A program made the translations under genes and the position numbers. From Camillea tinctor (lineage: Eukaryota > Ascomycota > Sordariomycetes > Xylariales > Xylariaceae): a stretch of DNA of 64,000 nt. Each line of letters starts with the position of its first letter. The stretch's first letter is position 1. This document shows, piece after piece, positions 1 through 12,109 of this stretch. Below the pieces are notes generated by a model that made no database searches, was not told the origin of the DNA, and saw only the letters and a program-made list of their open reading frames with translations. The stretch spans positions 115,692 to 179,691 of the forward strand of contig MU394132.1 in the NCBI GenBank assembly GCA_022578605.1. Direction: 5' to 3'.

Positions 1-52
1 GTCTATGTTTCGTCTTCCTTAACTGAACTCAACGAAACTAGCAGACTTAGTA

Positions 53-1591
53 CTAACATAAAGTACCGAGCAACCATTTCAGCCCTTCCTCCGTGTCCTT
101 CTCATGCCTTCTCACCATTCCCAGCTCAGATGCCGGCAAGCCCAGGGCCCAGAATACGTGAGGCATACCTGCATATACATCAAGACGAGTAGAAACGCCG
201 GCATCTCTCCATATCTCCTCTAATACTAATGTGCAGTCACGCAGAGGATCGAGTCCACATGCTTGGAAGTACGTTCGTGGCATTCCCCTAACTATAGAGT
301 CCGACATTGCGGTAGCGTAGGCTAAGGGGCTTGTAGGGTGTGGTTTATATATATCTAGATTAGGTCAGTTCAGTTACTTAGAAAATCCATGCTTTCTCAG
401 CAGATTCCTCTCCTCCCTAATACTTGCGATAGCTCAAATTCTTTTTTCACACAATAGGGGCTAGCAATCACTAAACTTACCCGTTATGTACTCGCAAGAC
501 TCCCGGGTCATGACTGGCGCATGAGCACACTGTGACATACTCACGAAGCCGCGCTGATACTTCTCGGGCACCGTGTCTCTGCTCGCCGACGAGGTGGCGG
601 AGCAGTAGATACCCGTCACAGGAGGTTGCGCCGACTCCGTGTGCCAGATCTGCGCTGCCGCGAGGGCAAGATCAGCGCCCGAGCTCTCTCCGGCGAGGAG
701 AAAGCCCTTTGTCGGGTCGATACCCAGATTCGACGTGTTATTGGCGACCTATTTATCACAAAATGGTTACTAATGTAGTCGTGCTCCTCTATCACTTCCA
801 GTGTCTCGCATCCCATATCCTTTTCTACCCACCCCACGCGGACATAATCTCGACGCCTCCTTAATCATCACCCTGCCTTTCCCCTTCCCCTATACTGATC
901 ATCCAATCCCCTCACAAAAGGGGGGAAGTGAGAGAGAGAGAGAGAGAAAACAGAAAAACCACCTACCCACCTCAGCGCATCTACCACATCCCACACCGCC
1001 GTCGGAAACGGGAACTCGGGCGCGAGCCGGAACCCCACGCCCACAGCGACGCCGCCCAGCCGCCCCGCGAAGACGCGGCACACCCGATCCCCGGCCTCGA
1101 GCCCGCCGACGCAGAACCCGCCCCCGTGCAACATCAGCATAGCCGGGCGCCGCCGTTCCGCTCCGCCGCCGTACACGCGCACGGGGATAGCGGAAGAGTC
1201 GCGCGTCGCGATGCATCGATCGGTCTCCTTCACTATCCCAGCTAACGGTGACGGCGAATCTGCTTGAGCGAGCAGCGCGCGGACGGCGTGGAGGTCGGTG
1301 GTTTGGGTCCACGGGGGTGGGAGGTGGATGTGGCCTTCTTGGAGTAGCTGTGGCGTGGGTTAGTGTGGTGTGTTGGTTTTGGCAAAAGAACTTTTCTTCT
1401 TTTTCTTTTTTTTTCCTTTAATAAAAAGGGGGGTTCATGAGATGAGAGTGGGCGTGAATAGGTAGGGGGCGCTAGTAGTATAGGTGTATCCCTGGTACAC
1501 TGATGTCATGGTATAAGGAAACTCTCCCACGAACCTGCTTCAGCTCCGGGTCGATAGTTGCAAGGGCTTGGAGTTCATCGTCCGATCTCAT
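53..1591 (-). CDS. HSL/family IV alpha/beta-hydrolase (esterase-like), 4 exons
   Basis: Joined exons are complement(53..321, 481..748, 967..1347, 1535..1591), giving 324 residues from an ATG at 1591 to a TAG at 53. The protein carries the hormone-sensitive-lipase-type oxyanion motif HGGGF (about residues 93-97), a nucleophile elbow GESSG (166-170, Ser168), the acid in GLDPLRD (Asp260) and the histidine in MPHVFW (His290). The complete triad argues for an active cytosolic carboxylesterase or deacetylase; there is no signal peptide. GESSG replaces the more usual GDSAG. All introns are GT-AG, and the second contains a (GA)n tract. The substrate cannot be told: such enzymes act on small esters, xenobiotics or secondary-metabolite acyl groups. 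The transcript runs toward the window edge but the reading frame is complete. Confidence 0.85.
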
Positions 1592-2759
1592 GTTTTCTTT
1601 TTGAATGGGTTATGTATCAAGGCAACTCAGAATTGCTGAAACAGGTTCGGAAACAAAGGCCCGTCTAAGTCTCGGGGGTATTACTTTTTGTTGATGGGCT
1701 TCCTTAGATCCATGAAAAAAGCAAGTCGGAGGGTGAGATTTGCATTACGGTTCATGCTCAGTTATGGAAATCTCTCTATTTATAAACCCTCTATTTAAAG
1801 CGGAATCCCAAGGCACTACACAAGCCGATTACGTAGAGTTGGAGAATCTCCCATTTTCTGAGTCGTGGTCAAGAATTCTCAGTGTGCGCATCGTCAGAGT
1901 TGCCATTTACACTCGTTTCGAAACGAGCTGTCGCCCCCCACATTTTTTTTACTCACACACACACAACTTTTTTAAATTAACATCACTTTGTTCACTTTTT
2001 ATCATTTTTTAACATAACTTCGCAACAACGTAGCTATACATAAAAACCCATATATCAAAATGAAGCTCTTTTTGTTGCGAATATAATGATATAAATATTT
2101 TTAAACTAGCTTTAATATTGATATAAATACAAGTAATTATGCTATATTTCTTATAATTGCTGTAGTTTATTTGTTTATATTACGTAAATGTTTTATAGTT
2201 AGCAAAAAAACACTTTTATAGCGGGGTAATATAAATGTTATGCGGGGTAATTAACAACAAAATGTAGTTATTATAAAAAATATAACATAATTACTTGCAT
2301 TTACATGAATATTTAAGCTAGTTTAAAAATATTTATATCATTATATTCGCAATAAAAAGAGCTTCATTTTGATATATGGGTTTTTATGTATAGCTATGTT
2401 GTTGCGAAGTTATGTTAAAAAATGATAAAAAGTGATGTTAATGAAAAAGTGTGTGTGTGTGAGTAGAAAAAAATATGGGGGGCGACAGCTCGTTTCGAAA
2501 CGAGTGTAACTGGTTAAGGAAATTACCCTTTTCGGCGATTCGTTGCGACGTGGTCAGATTCGGTCAAAAATTTAGAACTATACTATGTATTCCATTATGA
2601 ACAAATATAATCTAGTGAAGATATGAGTCTATGCAGCAAAGGTATCTAATGTATCCCAGCCCCGAGGTATATATGCCATTACTCCTTTCCCATCCACCAT
2701 GCGTCTATTCATTTCATGAATCGTAAAACTCCAGCATCATCACCGTCTGATGAGTATTG
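1592..2759. other. Intergenic, between two genes on the minus strand
   Basis: The gap holds the promoter side of the esterase gene and the 3' side of the FAD oxidase gene. It contains the inverted-repeat element annotated at 1910-2506. No coding potential was seen beyond short spurious frames. Confidence 0.6.
1910..2506. mobile_element. Foldback/MITE-like element with about 250-bp terminal inverted repeats
   Basis: The left end (from 1910) and the reverse complement of the right end (to 2506) match almost base for base for about 250 bases, leaving a core of less than 100 bases. Each tip has the 16-base palindrome CTCGTTTCGAAACGAG followed by CTGTCGCCCCCCA. Both ends are flanked by TA (1908-1909 and 2507-2508), which fits a TA target-site duplication as made by Tc1/mariner or Fot1-type elements. 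The core has a 10-base direct repeat, GCGGGGTAAT (2221 and 2242). The element is AT-rich and has no ORF, so it would be non-autonomous. The arms differ by a roughly 9-base indel and several transitions. The family assignment is inference. Confidence 0.75.
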
Positions 2760-4478
2760 TTATAAATCTCGAATTAGGAATCCGCTATTCTGAAGTTTTT
2801 GGAACACCTGTTCAGGATCGTACTTGGCGGCTACGGTCTTGATATAGTCTACGTTCTCTGTGCCGAAGCTCTGAAGTACTTTCTGGTCCTTGCCTGCTGT
2901 GTTCATGAATAGGTAGGGTAGGAGTAGGTCTTTCGCTTCCGCTGCTTGGGTACAACGTTCGGTGATTCGAGAGGAGATCTCGTGAATAGTAGTATCCTGG
3001 GTAGAATCCTCCCATGTAATGAACCATTCGTACCCTGTCAAGTTGGAATAGAACTATCAGCACAATGTCAATCACGAAAACGAAGTCAACTTACATTCCT
3101 GAGCGGCTTCCTCTAGACCGAGAAGGTTGCCCCCATATTGCTGGCCAATCGTGGCCACATTAGGCGCGACTGGGTTGGGTACCCAAGTCCAATTGGCCCC
3201 AGCAGGTAAATTCGCCGTCTCCTCAATAAAAATATTGTATAAATCATTCATCAAATCGCCATCGGCTTTGTGGCTGAAAGTTTCTCCGTAGACTCTAATA
3301 TCTCCAGTGACAAAGCGCGAACCGGCCAGAGCAAGGACATCCATCAAGGACCCATTTGTTGCTGTCATCAATGACGTATAGGGCTCAAGCGCATAGAAGG
3401 CCTCAAATGCCTCTGGATGTTGTGTAGGCTCACTATAAAGCAAAAGGAGAGTGGGCCCAGTCTCCAGTATCTGAGCGCTGATGCTAGACTTCGTATCCAA
3501 TTGTCCCTTTTTCTGATACTCGGCTATCGCTTGGAAGAAATCGGACGTCTGATTGGGGCTGAAGACTCGAGCCTCCATATACATGTTCCCCATGGTGTGT
3601 GTATAAAGCTCGTAATTAGTGACGATGCCGAAGTTGGTGGCTCCACCACGCAAGCCTTTGTATAGGTCTGAGTATTCGTTGTCGGCGGAGGCGGTGACAA
3701 TAGTGCCATTTCCAAGGACTACCTCGTATGATTTGACATTATCCATCGCAAGACCGTACTCGGAGGAAAAGTAGCTCATACCGCCTTCTCGTTTTTAGTA
3801 CCACTCTGCCAATCTTATAGAATTCCCTCGGGTCCAGGAAAGGGAAAACATACCTCCAAGCATGAGACCGCCGACACCAACGGGACCGACTCGTCCTCCT
3901 ACAACCATCAAACCCTGAGGGACAAGTGTTGCATATACCGCTTCCCATCTGTTACCAGGGCCGACTTTGATGGACGACTTGTCCTGTGATAATTCCGTTG
4001 AATTCAGCTGGGAAAGAGAGATGAGAACACCAGATTCATCGATGCTAGCAAATCCAGGAATGTAATTATGGCCACCACTCCGAACGGAAAACTTAGTTCC
4101 AGTCTCTGATAGAATAGTCATGACTTGAGACACCTCCTGGGCATCCTTCGGGTTGACTATGCAAGCAGCTGGTAGTCGACAGGCTGCCGAGCTAGTAAGA
4201 GTATTAGTTATCGACTTGGGTATAGGTATGTGGTGACTTGGGACACACTAGTTGATATCTTCGAAATCCTCATAATAGGCCCCATCAGATGGTTCCAGGG
4301 TGGAATTCACACCTGTCAGAGCTTGGCTGATCATATCACAAGCACATGCGGTATCAGCGCACTTCGCTTTCGCATGTAGCATTGGAGACGGCGTATGTCT
4401 CATGCCCATACGGGCCTGAACGGCCGACTGGGCTGTAGCGACGAAAGCAAGGGCAACGGTTGAAGTACGGAGTATCAT
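2760..4478 (-). CDS. Secreted FAD-linked oxidase (berberine-bridge/VAO type), 4 exons
   Basis: Exons complement(2760..3034, 3095..3784, 3854..4191, 4249..4478) give 510 residues. The first 20 or so residues form a signal peptide ending in a small-residue stretch (AVQA), so it should enter the secretory pathway. The FAD-binding PCMH domain has RSGGHNY, whose histidine (about residue 118) is the usual covalent flavin attachment site. The second attachment cysteine of bicovalent enzymes is absent: the loop reads GGRVGPVGVGG with Val about 178. The C-terminal substrate/BBE region ends in KYDPEQVFQKL, typical of fungal glucooligosaccharide-oxidase-like enzymes. It probably oxidises a sugar or small alcohol with O2, giving H2O2; the substrate is unknown. 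Introns are 57, 69 and 60 bases. Confidence 0.88.
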
Positions 4479-5697
4479 TTTGACGTTAGTGTTAAATCTG
4501 TATCAGGGGGGATGAAGAGAGAAAAAAAATGCAGACACTGAACGAGCCAGGAGAGGGCAACGAGACTAATAAGCATTTTTCTATGCCGTAGTGCCAGCAC
4601 TTATTTAATACGTATCCAGGTATATGGGTATATAAACATAGGATGTTTGCGAGGATCCGAACCACATGTAGTGGTCTTTGGGTAGTGGACTGGGTTAGCC
4701 GGAGATTTTGATCATTAGAGCGTGCTATTAACCTGGCCATGTCTCCACTATCATACTGTATAGCATGGATTCCAAGGCTTTGAGGCTGATCTAAACCTCA
4801 GCTCTCTGTTCTAGTGTCATAGTCCAGTCAGTGTGTAAGAAGACTAATGCCATGGAGATACGTGGTCGTCGATGCCACATGTTCAAGATATCACTTATTC
4901 AAACTTGAGGGTGTTCGATCGAGAAAGGCGGGCGGAACAAGTGAATAGAATGATAGAAGCTCAGTTCATCAGTTTGCTAAGTTGATACCTACCTACAACC
5001 GGACGGACTATAGTGTCTTACCTACCTAAACCTGATCAAAAAAAAAAGAACATGTTGAAACATCTAGAAGGACACGAGGCCGAGACATGGGACTTGACGT
5101 CTGCCTCGCTTTTCCCACGTGAACGGAATGCACCAACAGGGGCCGATATCCAAATATCATGCCCAAGCATGGTAACTTGTGCAGTGAACAACTGTCCGCG
5201 AAGACCGATTCGATAGGCATTGATGCCCGAAGAGGTGGACATGAACTTTTTTTCTTTCTATTCTTTCTTTTTCTAGTTCAAGATTTCAACGGGTGTGCTG
5301 TACCTATGCGCCTATGCGCGATGTCCGGGAATGGAATCAAGGGACTTTTGCAACATGTGAAACCAATTTCGGGGTTAAGATCAGAAGGTGGAAAGGTGGG
5401 AATACATAGCAACTCCTTAGGTTAAGTGGATTGGACAACCTATGTACTAAGTAATCTGTGGCTAGGTACCTAATCTATCTGTTATCAAGATGTGGCTTGT
5501 GCATAGAAATTCCAAAGTCCCCTTTCCCTCTGACGCAATTGTGGCTCCTCTTACGGAGTTATCCATTTTACAAATCAAATGGATTCATTGGAACTTTTGA
5601 TCGCGACCAATTTAATCCATCCATCGAACAAAAGGTCAAGACCAAGACCAAATCCAAGACCGATACCGATACCCCCATCGCATTTCTAATTGTCAAA
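4479..5697. other. Divergent intergenic region, FAD oxidase / COX17
   Basis: This is the shared upstream region of the FAD oxidase (-) and COX17 (+). It holds only short frames with no recognisable protein. Just before the COX17 start (about 5633-5672) is a degenerate short tandem repeat of CAAGACC-like and CGATAC-like units in the presumed 5' leader. Confidence 0.5.
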
Positions 5698-6096
5698 ATG
5701 GCTTCGCAAAGTGCTTCCATGCGTAAGGATCTTTAGTTTCGCCCTCACCGTCAAAACCCCCCTTACTTACTATTTTCAAAGCATCCATTTCGTCGAGTAT
5801 CCAGTCAACGCCGGTGGTGAACAACACAAGTTCCAACACGGCAGCATCCAAGCCCAAGGTTCGAAATCACACTCACTTTAGTCATTGACACAAGTTTCCA
5901 ATTTTTTTTAGTACTCCATTCCTTGCTCTGCTAACACTTTCTTTACTCTAAACAGCCATGCTGTGTATGCAAGGATGAAAAGTCCAAGCGGGACGAGTGC
6001 ATGCTGTTCTCAAAGGCAGCTGATCCCGCCAGTGATTGCAAATCCACTATCGATCAGTATAGAAGTTGTATGGCTGGCTTCGGATTTCAGATCTAG
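5698..6096 (+). CDS. COX17: Cytochrome c oxidase copper chaperone Cox17, 3 exons
   Basis: Exons 5698..5722, 5782..5858 and 5956..6096 encode 80 residues. The C-terminal half is unmistakable: KPCCVCKDE carries the copper-binding CCxC (Cys36, 37, 39), followed by twin CX9C motifs (Cys39-X9-Cys49 and Cys62-X9-Cys72) and the ending MAGFGFQI. Cox17 works in the mitochondrial intermembrane space, is oxidised by Mia40/Erv1, and passes Cu(I) to Sco1 and Cox11 for assembly of complex IV. The first coding exon is only 25 bases and the exons are in different frames, so no long ORF shows. Both introns are GT-AG. The N-terminal part is Ser/Thr/Asn-rich and poorly conserved, as usual in the family. Confidence 0.93.
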
Positions 6097-9000
6097 ACCA
6101 GACAGTTTAGATCAGGCGGGAAGCAGAAGACCTGTGCAGAAGCAGGGAAACATTTTGTACATTACGAACAGTTGGTATGCGAGCTTCCCGGCGTTCCAGG
6201 GCAGATAGAAGGCGCTGGTGGTGGTGATGACGTGACTAGACTACATTGGGCGGCGTTCTATCAGGTTATCACAGGTCCTCTCTCATGACATTTTTCGTGG
6301 CGGTCAGTCCAGAAGCATAGTTCATTGACCAAAGAAGCATCATGACCAAAGTCCCTCTTAGTCCTCTTCATATGTGAGCGCACAGTTCTCCATCTTTATG
6401 TATTATAACATGCTATCCATCGGATCCGCGGATATCCTGAGCTTAACTGCATTATTAGGTTTTATGAAGCAATGCTCTAAGAAATTTGCGAGCTTGCTTT
6501 CCCCTTAAATGACTAAACCAAGTATATATCTATCAGCTCGCGTCCTAGCTAGTCTAGCAGGATAATATAAAAGGGAGGGAGGCAGTCGCTATGTGATACC
6601 ATGCCTTTTTTTATTTTGAGAGAGATGGATTATGTCCATTAGACTGATATGCGAGGCTGCGGGGGTCTTATAATTCGCCTAAGAAACCTGTCATTGAGGC
6701 CTCGATCAGGATTAAAATAACAATTCATCAGAAATTAACCTGAAGTTGAGTTTCTCATCAAGAAAACTCACGACTCAGAGTCGATTCAATGTAACTTAAG
6801 TATATAGGTTGGTGTGAGAGAGTTGACATCCCCTATTACCAATAACAACGAACTAAAAAGCAAAACTTCAACTACTTGCTCATTCCTTACAACTTCTAGT
6901 TGAGCTACTCATCTACAAACTACTATTGGTCGATCCTATGGTTACCCTAGCCTACGATCTATCTTCAACAGTCATGATTTGATAGGTGCCATTGTTCGAT
7001 ACTACGCTTAATCATGGCTTGCATATGTATGTTTACAAGGCTACCACGATGTGTATGTTGCACTTTACTACGACTAGATACCAAACAACTACCTAGGTTG
7101 GCTCATTGAAACCGAATACTGAGATGCCTCGGAATATTCCTTCTCGGCACACATTTACCAGCTTCGAATTTTACCGGTTTCAGGCTAAATGCGTAGTGGG
7201 TTCATGCACGAGCAACGATCGCCAACCCCCAGATCAGCCCTGGCCCTCGCCAGCTCCAAACGCGGCGCGCTAGCTCGGGTACCCCATAGAATAGGTCTAG
7301 ATCGTTGGTGGCACCTCAGGAAGGAAGAAAAAAAGAACTATTTGAAATTTTAGAGGCATCGGATGTTGTCGATGGATGGATATCGTGTTGTGGGATCGTA
7401 AGAAGCGAAACTACAGTTGACCTATTGTCATTCAGCTCATTGCAAAGGTTCAGTAACAGAGTAAGAACCAGTACTGTTGCTTACTCGACTTCCCGCGGCT
7501 CCGGCCCGAGCGTTTGATCCTCCATATTCCTACGAGAGAGCTAGCCAGGTATGTATAACCTGGGGATTTCCTAACTAATCACTGATCGACGAAGAACCAC
7601 AAAAGCACCTTGGGTAGGAAGGACAAAGGGTAAGAGCTGAGAGAATTTGCCTTGTCTAGGAAATGGGCTATGTAGGTATCAATTTCGGATTATCTTTTCT
7701 TCTTTCTTCCAGTATGAAGGGTTTATATATAGACCATTTCGTAACACAACCTCTTGAATAGGTACCGAAATATATATAGGTATACTTCGTACATATAGTA
7801 TATATAGATGAATACCTACCTAACATCCGGTGCTCCAACGGTATTTTGTGGGCTTGCCCAGAAACTGTAGGCGAGCTTATGATCTTACGTGTGTGGGCTT
7901 CAGAAGCGTAAGCCACAGCAACTAATAAATACGCGATGGTTGACGACTCATCTACTAAATATGTAGACCGAATCTCGTGGCGCCTTCGTGCCCTTCCCGT
8001 CCTTAATCAATGTCTCTCAAGCCGGCAGTTCGGAACGCCACTCCGCAAGAGTTATCTGAGAGCTAAAAGTTGCTCGCTCAAACAGCACCGAGATCAATGC
8101 TGTCATCCCAGTTCTCGGGATCCAAGACGTTCAATCATGAGTTTTTTTTTCTTACTCTCTCCCAGCATAACTCAAGTTTCGAGCACGATCATAGTCGACT
8201 TAATCGCTCATCCGATCATCGGGTTCTTCGATATTAATTTTTTTGCAACCTGACCAGTCTACGAAGCAATAGCACGATTATCTTATGAACTACACACATA
8301 ATGCCACAATCTTATTACAGTAAAAATGCCTAGTGTCACATTATAGAATGGCATGTATTTCGCACGATGTGAGGCCAGGGTACATCTGTACCATTCTTGG
8401 CGCTTGGCGAAAAGAAGTCATCACCACTATGCACTAACTGGCGTGAAAGAAACTAAGAGGTTATGGTACGGTAAGACTTCTACGTACGTGGTATGGCGTG
8501 TATGTACCTCGTGCTAGTCTGGTGTCTTCGTTGTATGCACTCGTCTGTTTCTTGATCTAGAAATACACGGAATCAGAAAGCATGAGACGACCCCCTTTCT
8601 CATTAGCTGCCATGTAGGTAGTGACCACACCTATATAGTGTATACATGGTGTGAATACCTAACCTAAGCGCTGTAGATATGTACGTAATTCTCAGATTGT
8701 TGCACTGCGACCTCTATCGTGGGTGAAGATCTGCCATAGGGGTTCGCTTATACCTAAGGGTAGCAAGGTGTGCCGAAATTACTCTATTACTTCTGGAAGC
8801 GGAAGCAATAAACTGATCCCTGCCCTCGTCTACTTGGAACCTATGGTATGGCACCTAACCGCGACATAGTTTATACATACTGCATAACAATCTATGAGAA
8901 AGGCGAGCTACCGCCACAGCGCACTAATTATTGTTGAGCCAGAAGCAGGCCGCACCCGATTCTAGCCCACGCCCGATGCTATGGAACCACCGCCTCGGGC

Positions 9001-10287
9001 CAAAAAGACTAGAATAGATCGAGACCCTTAAAAAACAAATATCGGTGTAGGAAGTTGTTAGATGTTACTGGTGTGCCATTATGAAAATACGTCTAAGTGG
9101 GCTGCCATCTTGAAAACCCATATACCGTGTGTGTACCTAGGTATGTAGTGTGTAATGTTGTTCTATAAGAAAACCTGCACACCAATAAGAGGACTCAGCT
9201 GACGACCTATACTAATTTCTCCGCTATTCGTTCGGTCTATAATCATGCTACACCACCTCCCCCTACCTCCCCCTTTCTCCTCGCCATGCCCATCTGCTCC
9301 AAACGTATCGGTGTTACTTGGGAGGTATTTCCCCGCAATAGATATATATCCAACCAAACATCTTTGAACGGATTAGGTAACTACCGGTTTAGACATTCGC
9401 CTCGTAGGAGTACCGACGGAGTATCAGGCGGCACGGACGTAACTACACGACGCATCGCTGCGGGTCACCTCGATATGTCTCTGGAATAATTCCACGGCTT
9501 CTCTCATGGCCGTGCTACACAGAGAATTGGTTAGATTCTGCTGTCGTGATGGCGAGTAGGTTGCAGAATTATCCCGGGCGTGGTAGAAGATCTTCGGACG
9601 AGATTCGCATGCAGACTGTTGACATTGCCATCGAGGGCAACGCGGTAGCGTAGCACCCTGCCAGTGAGAGCCAATCGCGCCTTTCCGTCTGAGCTCTAGT
9701 CTGGCCGCTGTTAGTGAATCCAGAACTCGGCGCCGCAACCGAAATGTATGAATTCTCTTTCGGATCCTACTCCCAACCTTTCCCTCCCCTTGCTCTACCC
9801 CCCATCGTGCCTGGGTTCTCCATGAGACAGTACCTGGTCCCCCGGTCTGGGGCACTGGGGGAAAAACTGGGATGGGGTAAGGCGGCCCTGTCCGCCCCCA
9901 TGTGAGAATCTCGCTATGTACATACAAGCTTAGATAGTTCCGCTCGAGATCTTCCACCCACCCTATAACGCGTACGGTAGCTAGTCGTGCGACTAAGTGG
10001 AAGCGAAAGCGTCTACCGGTCCGCTCGTCCGTCAATTATACTTCGTGCTGTGCCAAGGTTTCCTATATATCTGGACGGACTCCCAAGCTTTAAAATGAGG
10101 AGGGGAGCCGTCGCTCTCTTCGTAGTCTCCTCCCCACGGCTCTATTCCACTCACTGACCGTTGAGACACGACGCCAACTGAGGACTCTCCTTAGTAAGCC
10201 TCCGGAGGATATACTCTTCAGGTCCCTCCATTCGATCACCGTCCTAAGTGCCTACCTTGTAGCCGCAGCTACGATCCATCCTTCAAG
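6097..10287. other. 4.2-kb region without a supported gene
   Basis: I looked for coding blocks and tRNA-like patterns on both strands and saw none I can support. The sequence is AT-rich with frequent TAGGTA/CTACCT-type words. The last part (from about 10080) is presumably promoter and 5' leader of the MFS transporter. A long minus-strand frame at 9424-10035 has no ATG and no recognisable protein character. Confidence 0.5.
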
Positions 10288-12109
10288 ATGGCGATTGGTG
10301 ACCTTGCGAAGAAAACACCCAAGAAGGATGAGATAGTAAACGCTCAGGAGGAGGCCCCAGCCTTTGAGCCTGTCGACTGGAAGAGAGATCCTGGGCTGAG
10401 GAAATTGTACTTCTATGCTTTTGTGCTCTGTATAGCTTCAGCCACTACCGGTTACGATGGGTATGTCTCCCGTGCAGAGGAGAGCCCGTGTCTTTACTAA
10501 CTTGGGTCTCAAGTTCGTTCTTCAACTCCGTGCAGGTCTTCAAAACATGGCAGGCCTACTTTGGCAACCCCGAGGGATCCAAGCTCGGCCTTCTTGCTGC
10601 ACTGTACCAGATCGGAAGTTTAGGCTCCATCCCGTTGGTGTAAGTCTATAGACCATGAAGCTGCTTCGAGTAACCTAATTCTCACTGACTTGAATCAAGG
10701 CCTCTCCTTGCGGACAATCTCGGACGTAAAGTTCCTATTATAATCGGCTGTGTCATCATGATTGTCGGAGCTATTCTACAGGGAACTGCTCAGAACCTCG
10801 ACGCTTTCATGGGAGGTCGCGTTATGATGGGTTTCGGAAACAGTTTGGCTCAGATCGCTTCACCCATGCTGCTAACTGAGATATGCCACCCACAGCACCG
10901 TGGTCGTCTCACGGCTGTGTACAACTGCTTGTGGAATGCTGGTGCTATCGGTATGCTTCTGTGGAGGGAGGGGAATGACATGAAAGAACGGTTCTGACCT
11001 TTGACACAGTGGTAACGTGGCTCTCGTTCGGTACGAATTACATCCCCAACGACTGGGCATGGCGTATTCCGGCCATAATCCAGGCTTTCCCCTCCGTCAT
11101 CCAGATCATCTTTATCTGGTGGGTCCCGGAATCCCCTCGATTTCTTATGGCCAAGGACAAGCACGAGAAAGCCCTCGAAATCCTAGCCCGCTACCATGCT
11201 AACGGCAATGTGCACCACCCGACCGTCCAATTCGAGTACCGTGAGATTAAAGAGACGATTAGAATCGAGATGGAGAGCAAGAAGAATAGCCGATATCTCG
11301 ACTTCTTCCTAACTAAGGGCAACCGCTACCGATTGGCGGTCCTGTTGTCTCTAGGTCTCTTCTCTCAGTGGTCTGGCAATGCTATTATTTCCAACTACGC
11401 CAGCGTCCTCTATGAACAGGCTGGTATCACGGATCCGAATTCCAAGTTCGGTGTAAGTTGCATCTACCTCCCCCCCTAAGGGCAAAGTAAGAGTCGATCT
11501 AGATCTAACTCGACATTACAGCTTTCTGGTGGTCAAACCATCCTTTCCCTCATCGTCTCCGTGACCATGGCTAGTCTCGTCGATAAGTGGGGTCGGCGGC
11601 CGATGTTCCTCGTCTCGACGTCGGGCATGTTTGGCGTGTTCGTGTTCTGGACGCTGTGCGCAGGGTTGTACGGCGAGCACGGGGCGCCAGGGGCCAACTA
11701 CGCCATGATATTCTTCATCTGGCTGTTCGGATTCTTCTACTCGATCGCCTGGTCGGGCTTGCTGATTGGATACGCAATCGAGATCTTGCCGTACAAGCTA
11801 CGCGCTAAGGGTCTCATGATACTCAACGTCATGGTCCAGGCAGCGCTGTGTCTCAACTCGTATGCCAACCCCGTTGCCTTCGAGGCCTTCGGGGTCAGCC
11901 ACTCCTGGAAGCTCTACATCATTTACACCTTCTGGATCTTCTGCGAGCTCTGCTTCGTCTACTTCATGTATGTCGAGACCAAAGGTCCCACCCTCGAGGA
12001 ACTTGCCAAAGTCATCGACGGCGACGACGCCCAGGTCGCGCATCTGGACCTTGATCAGGTTGAGAAGGAGGTTGCCATCGAGAACCATGAGCTGCCTGTC
12101 AAGGTCTAG
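10288..12109 (+). CDS. MFS sugar transporter, 5 exons
   Basis: Exons 10288..10460, 10514..10639, 10700..10950, 11010..11452 and 11522..12109 give 526 residues. Sugar-porter hallmarks are present in order: GYDG in TM1, ADNLGRK in the TM2-3 loop, GRVMMGFGNSLAQIASP with a following HRGRLTAVYN (second PROSITE sugar-transport signature), PESPRFL before the central loop, DKWGRRPMF, and VETKGPTLEEL after TM12. About 12 membrane segments are expected at the plasma membrane, importing hexoses or disaccharides by proton symport. The sequence resembles fungal lactose/hexose permeases, but the substrate is not readable. All introns are GT-AG and short (50-69 bases), and the frame is intact with a charged cytosolic tail. 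Confidence 0.93.

Noticed and set aside
4640..4670. A B-box-like sequence, GGTTCGGATCC, on the minus strand
   Set aside because: No pairing T-stem and no A-box at the right distance.
9424..10035. A 203-codon minus-strand open frame upstream of the MFS transporter
   Set aside because: It begins with a non-ATG codon, has no family resemblance, and lies in the presumed promoter of the transporter.
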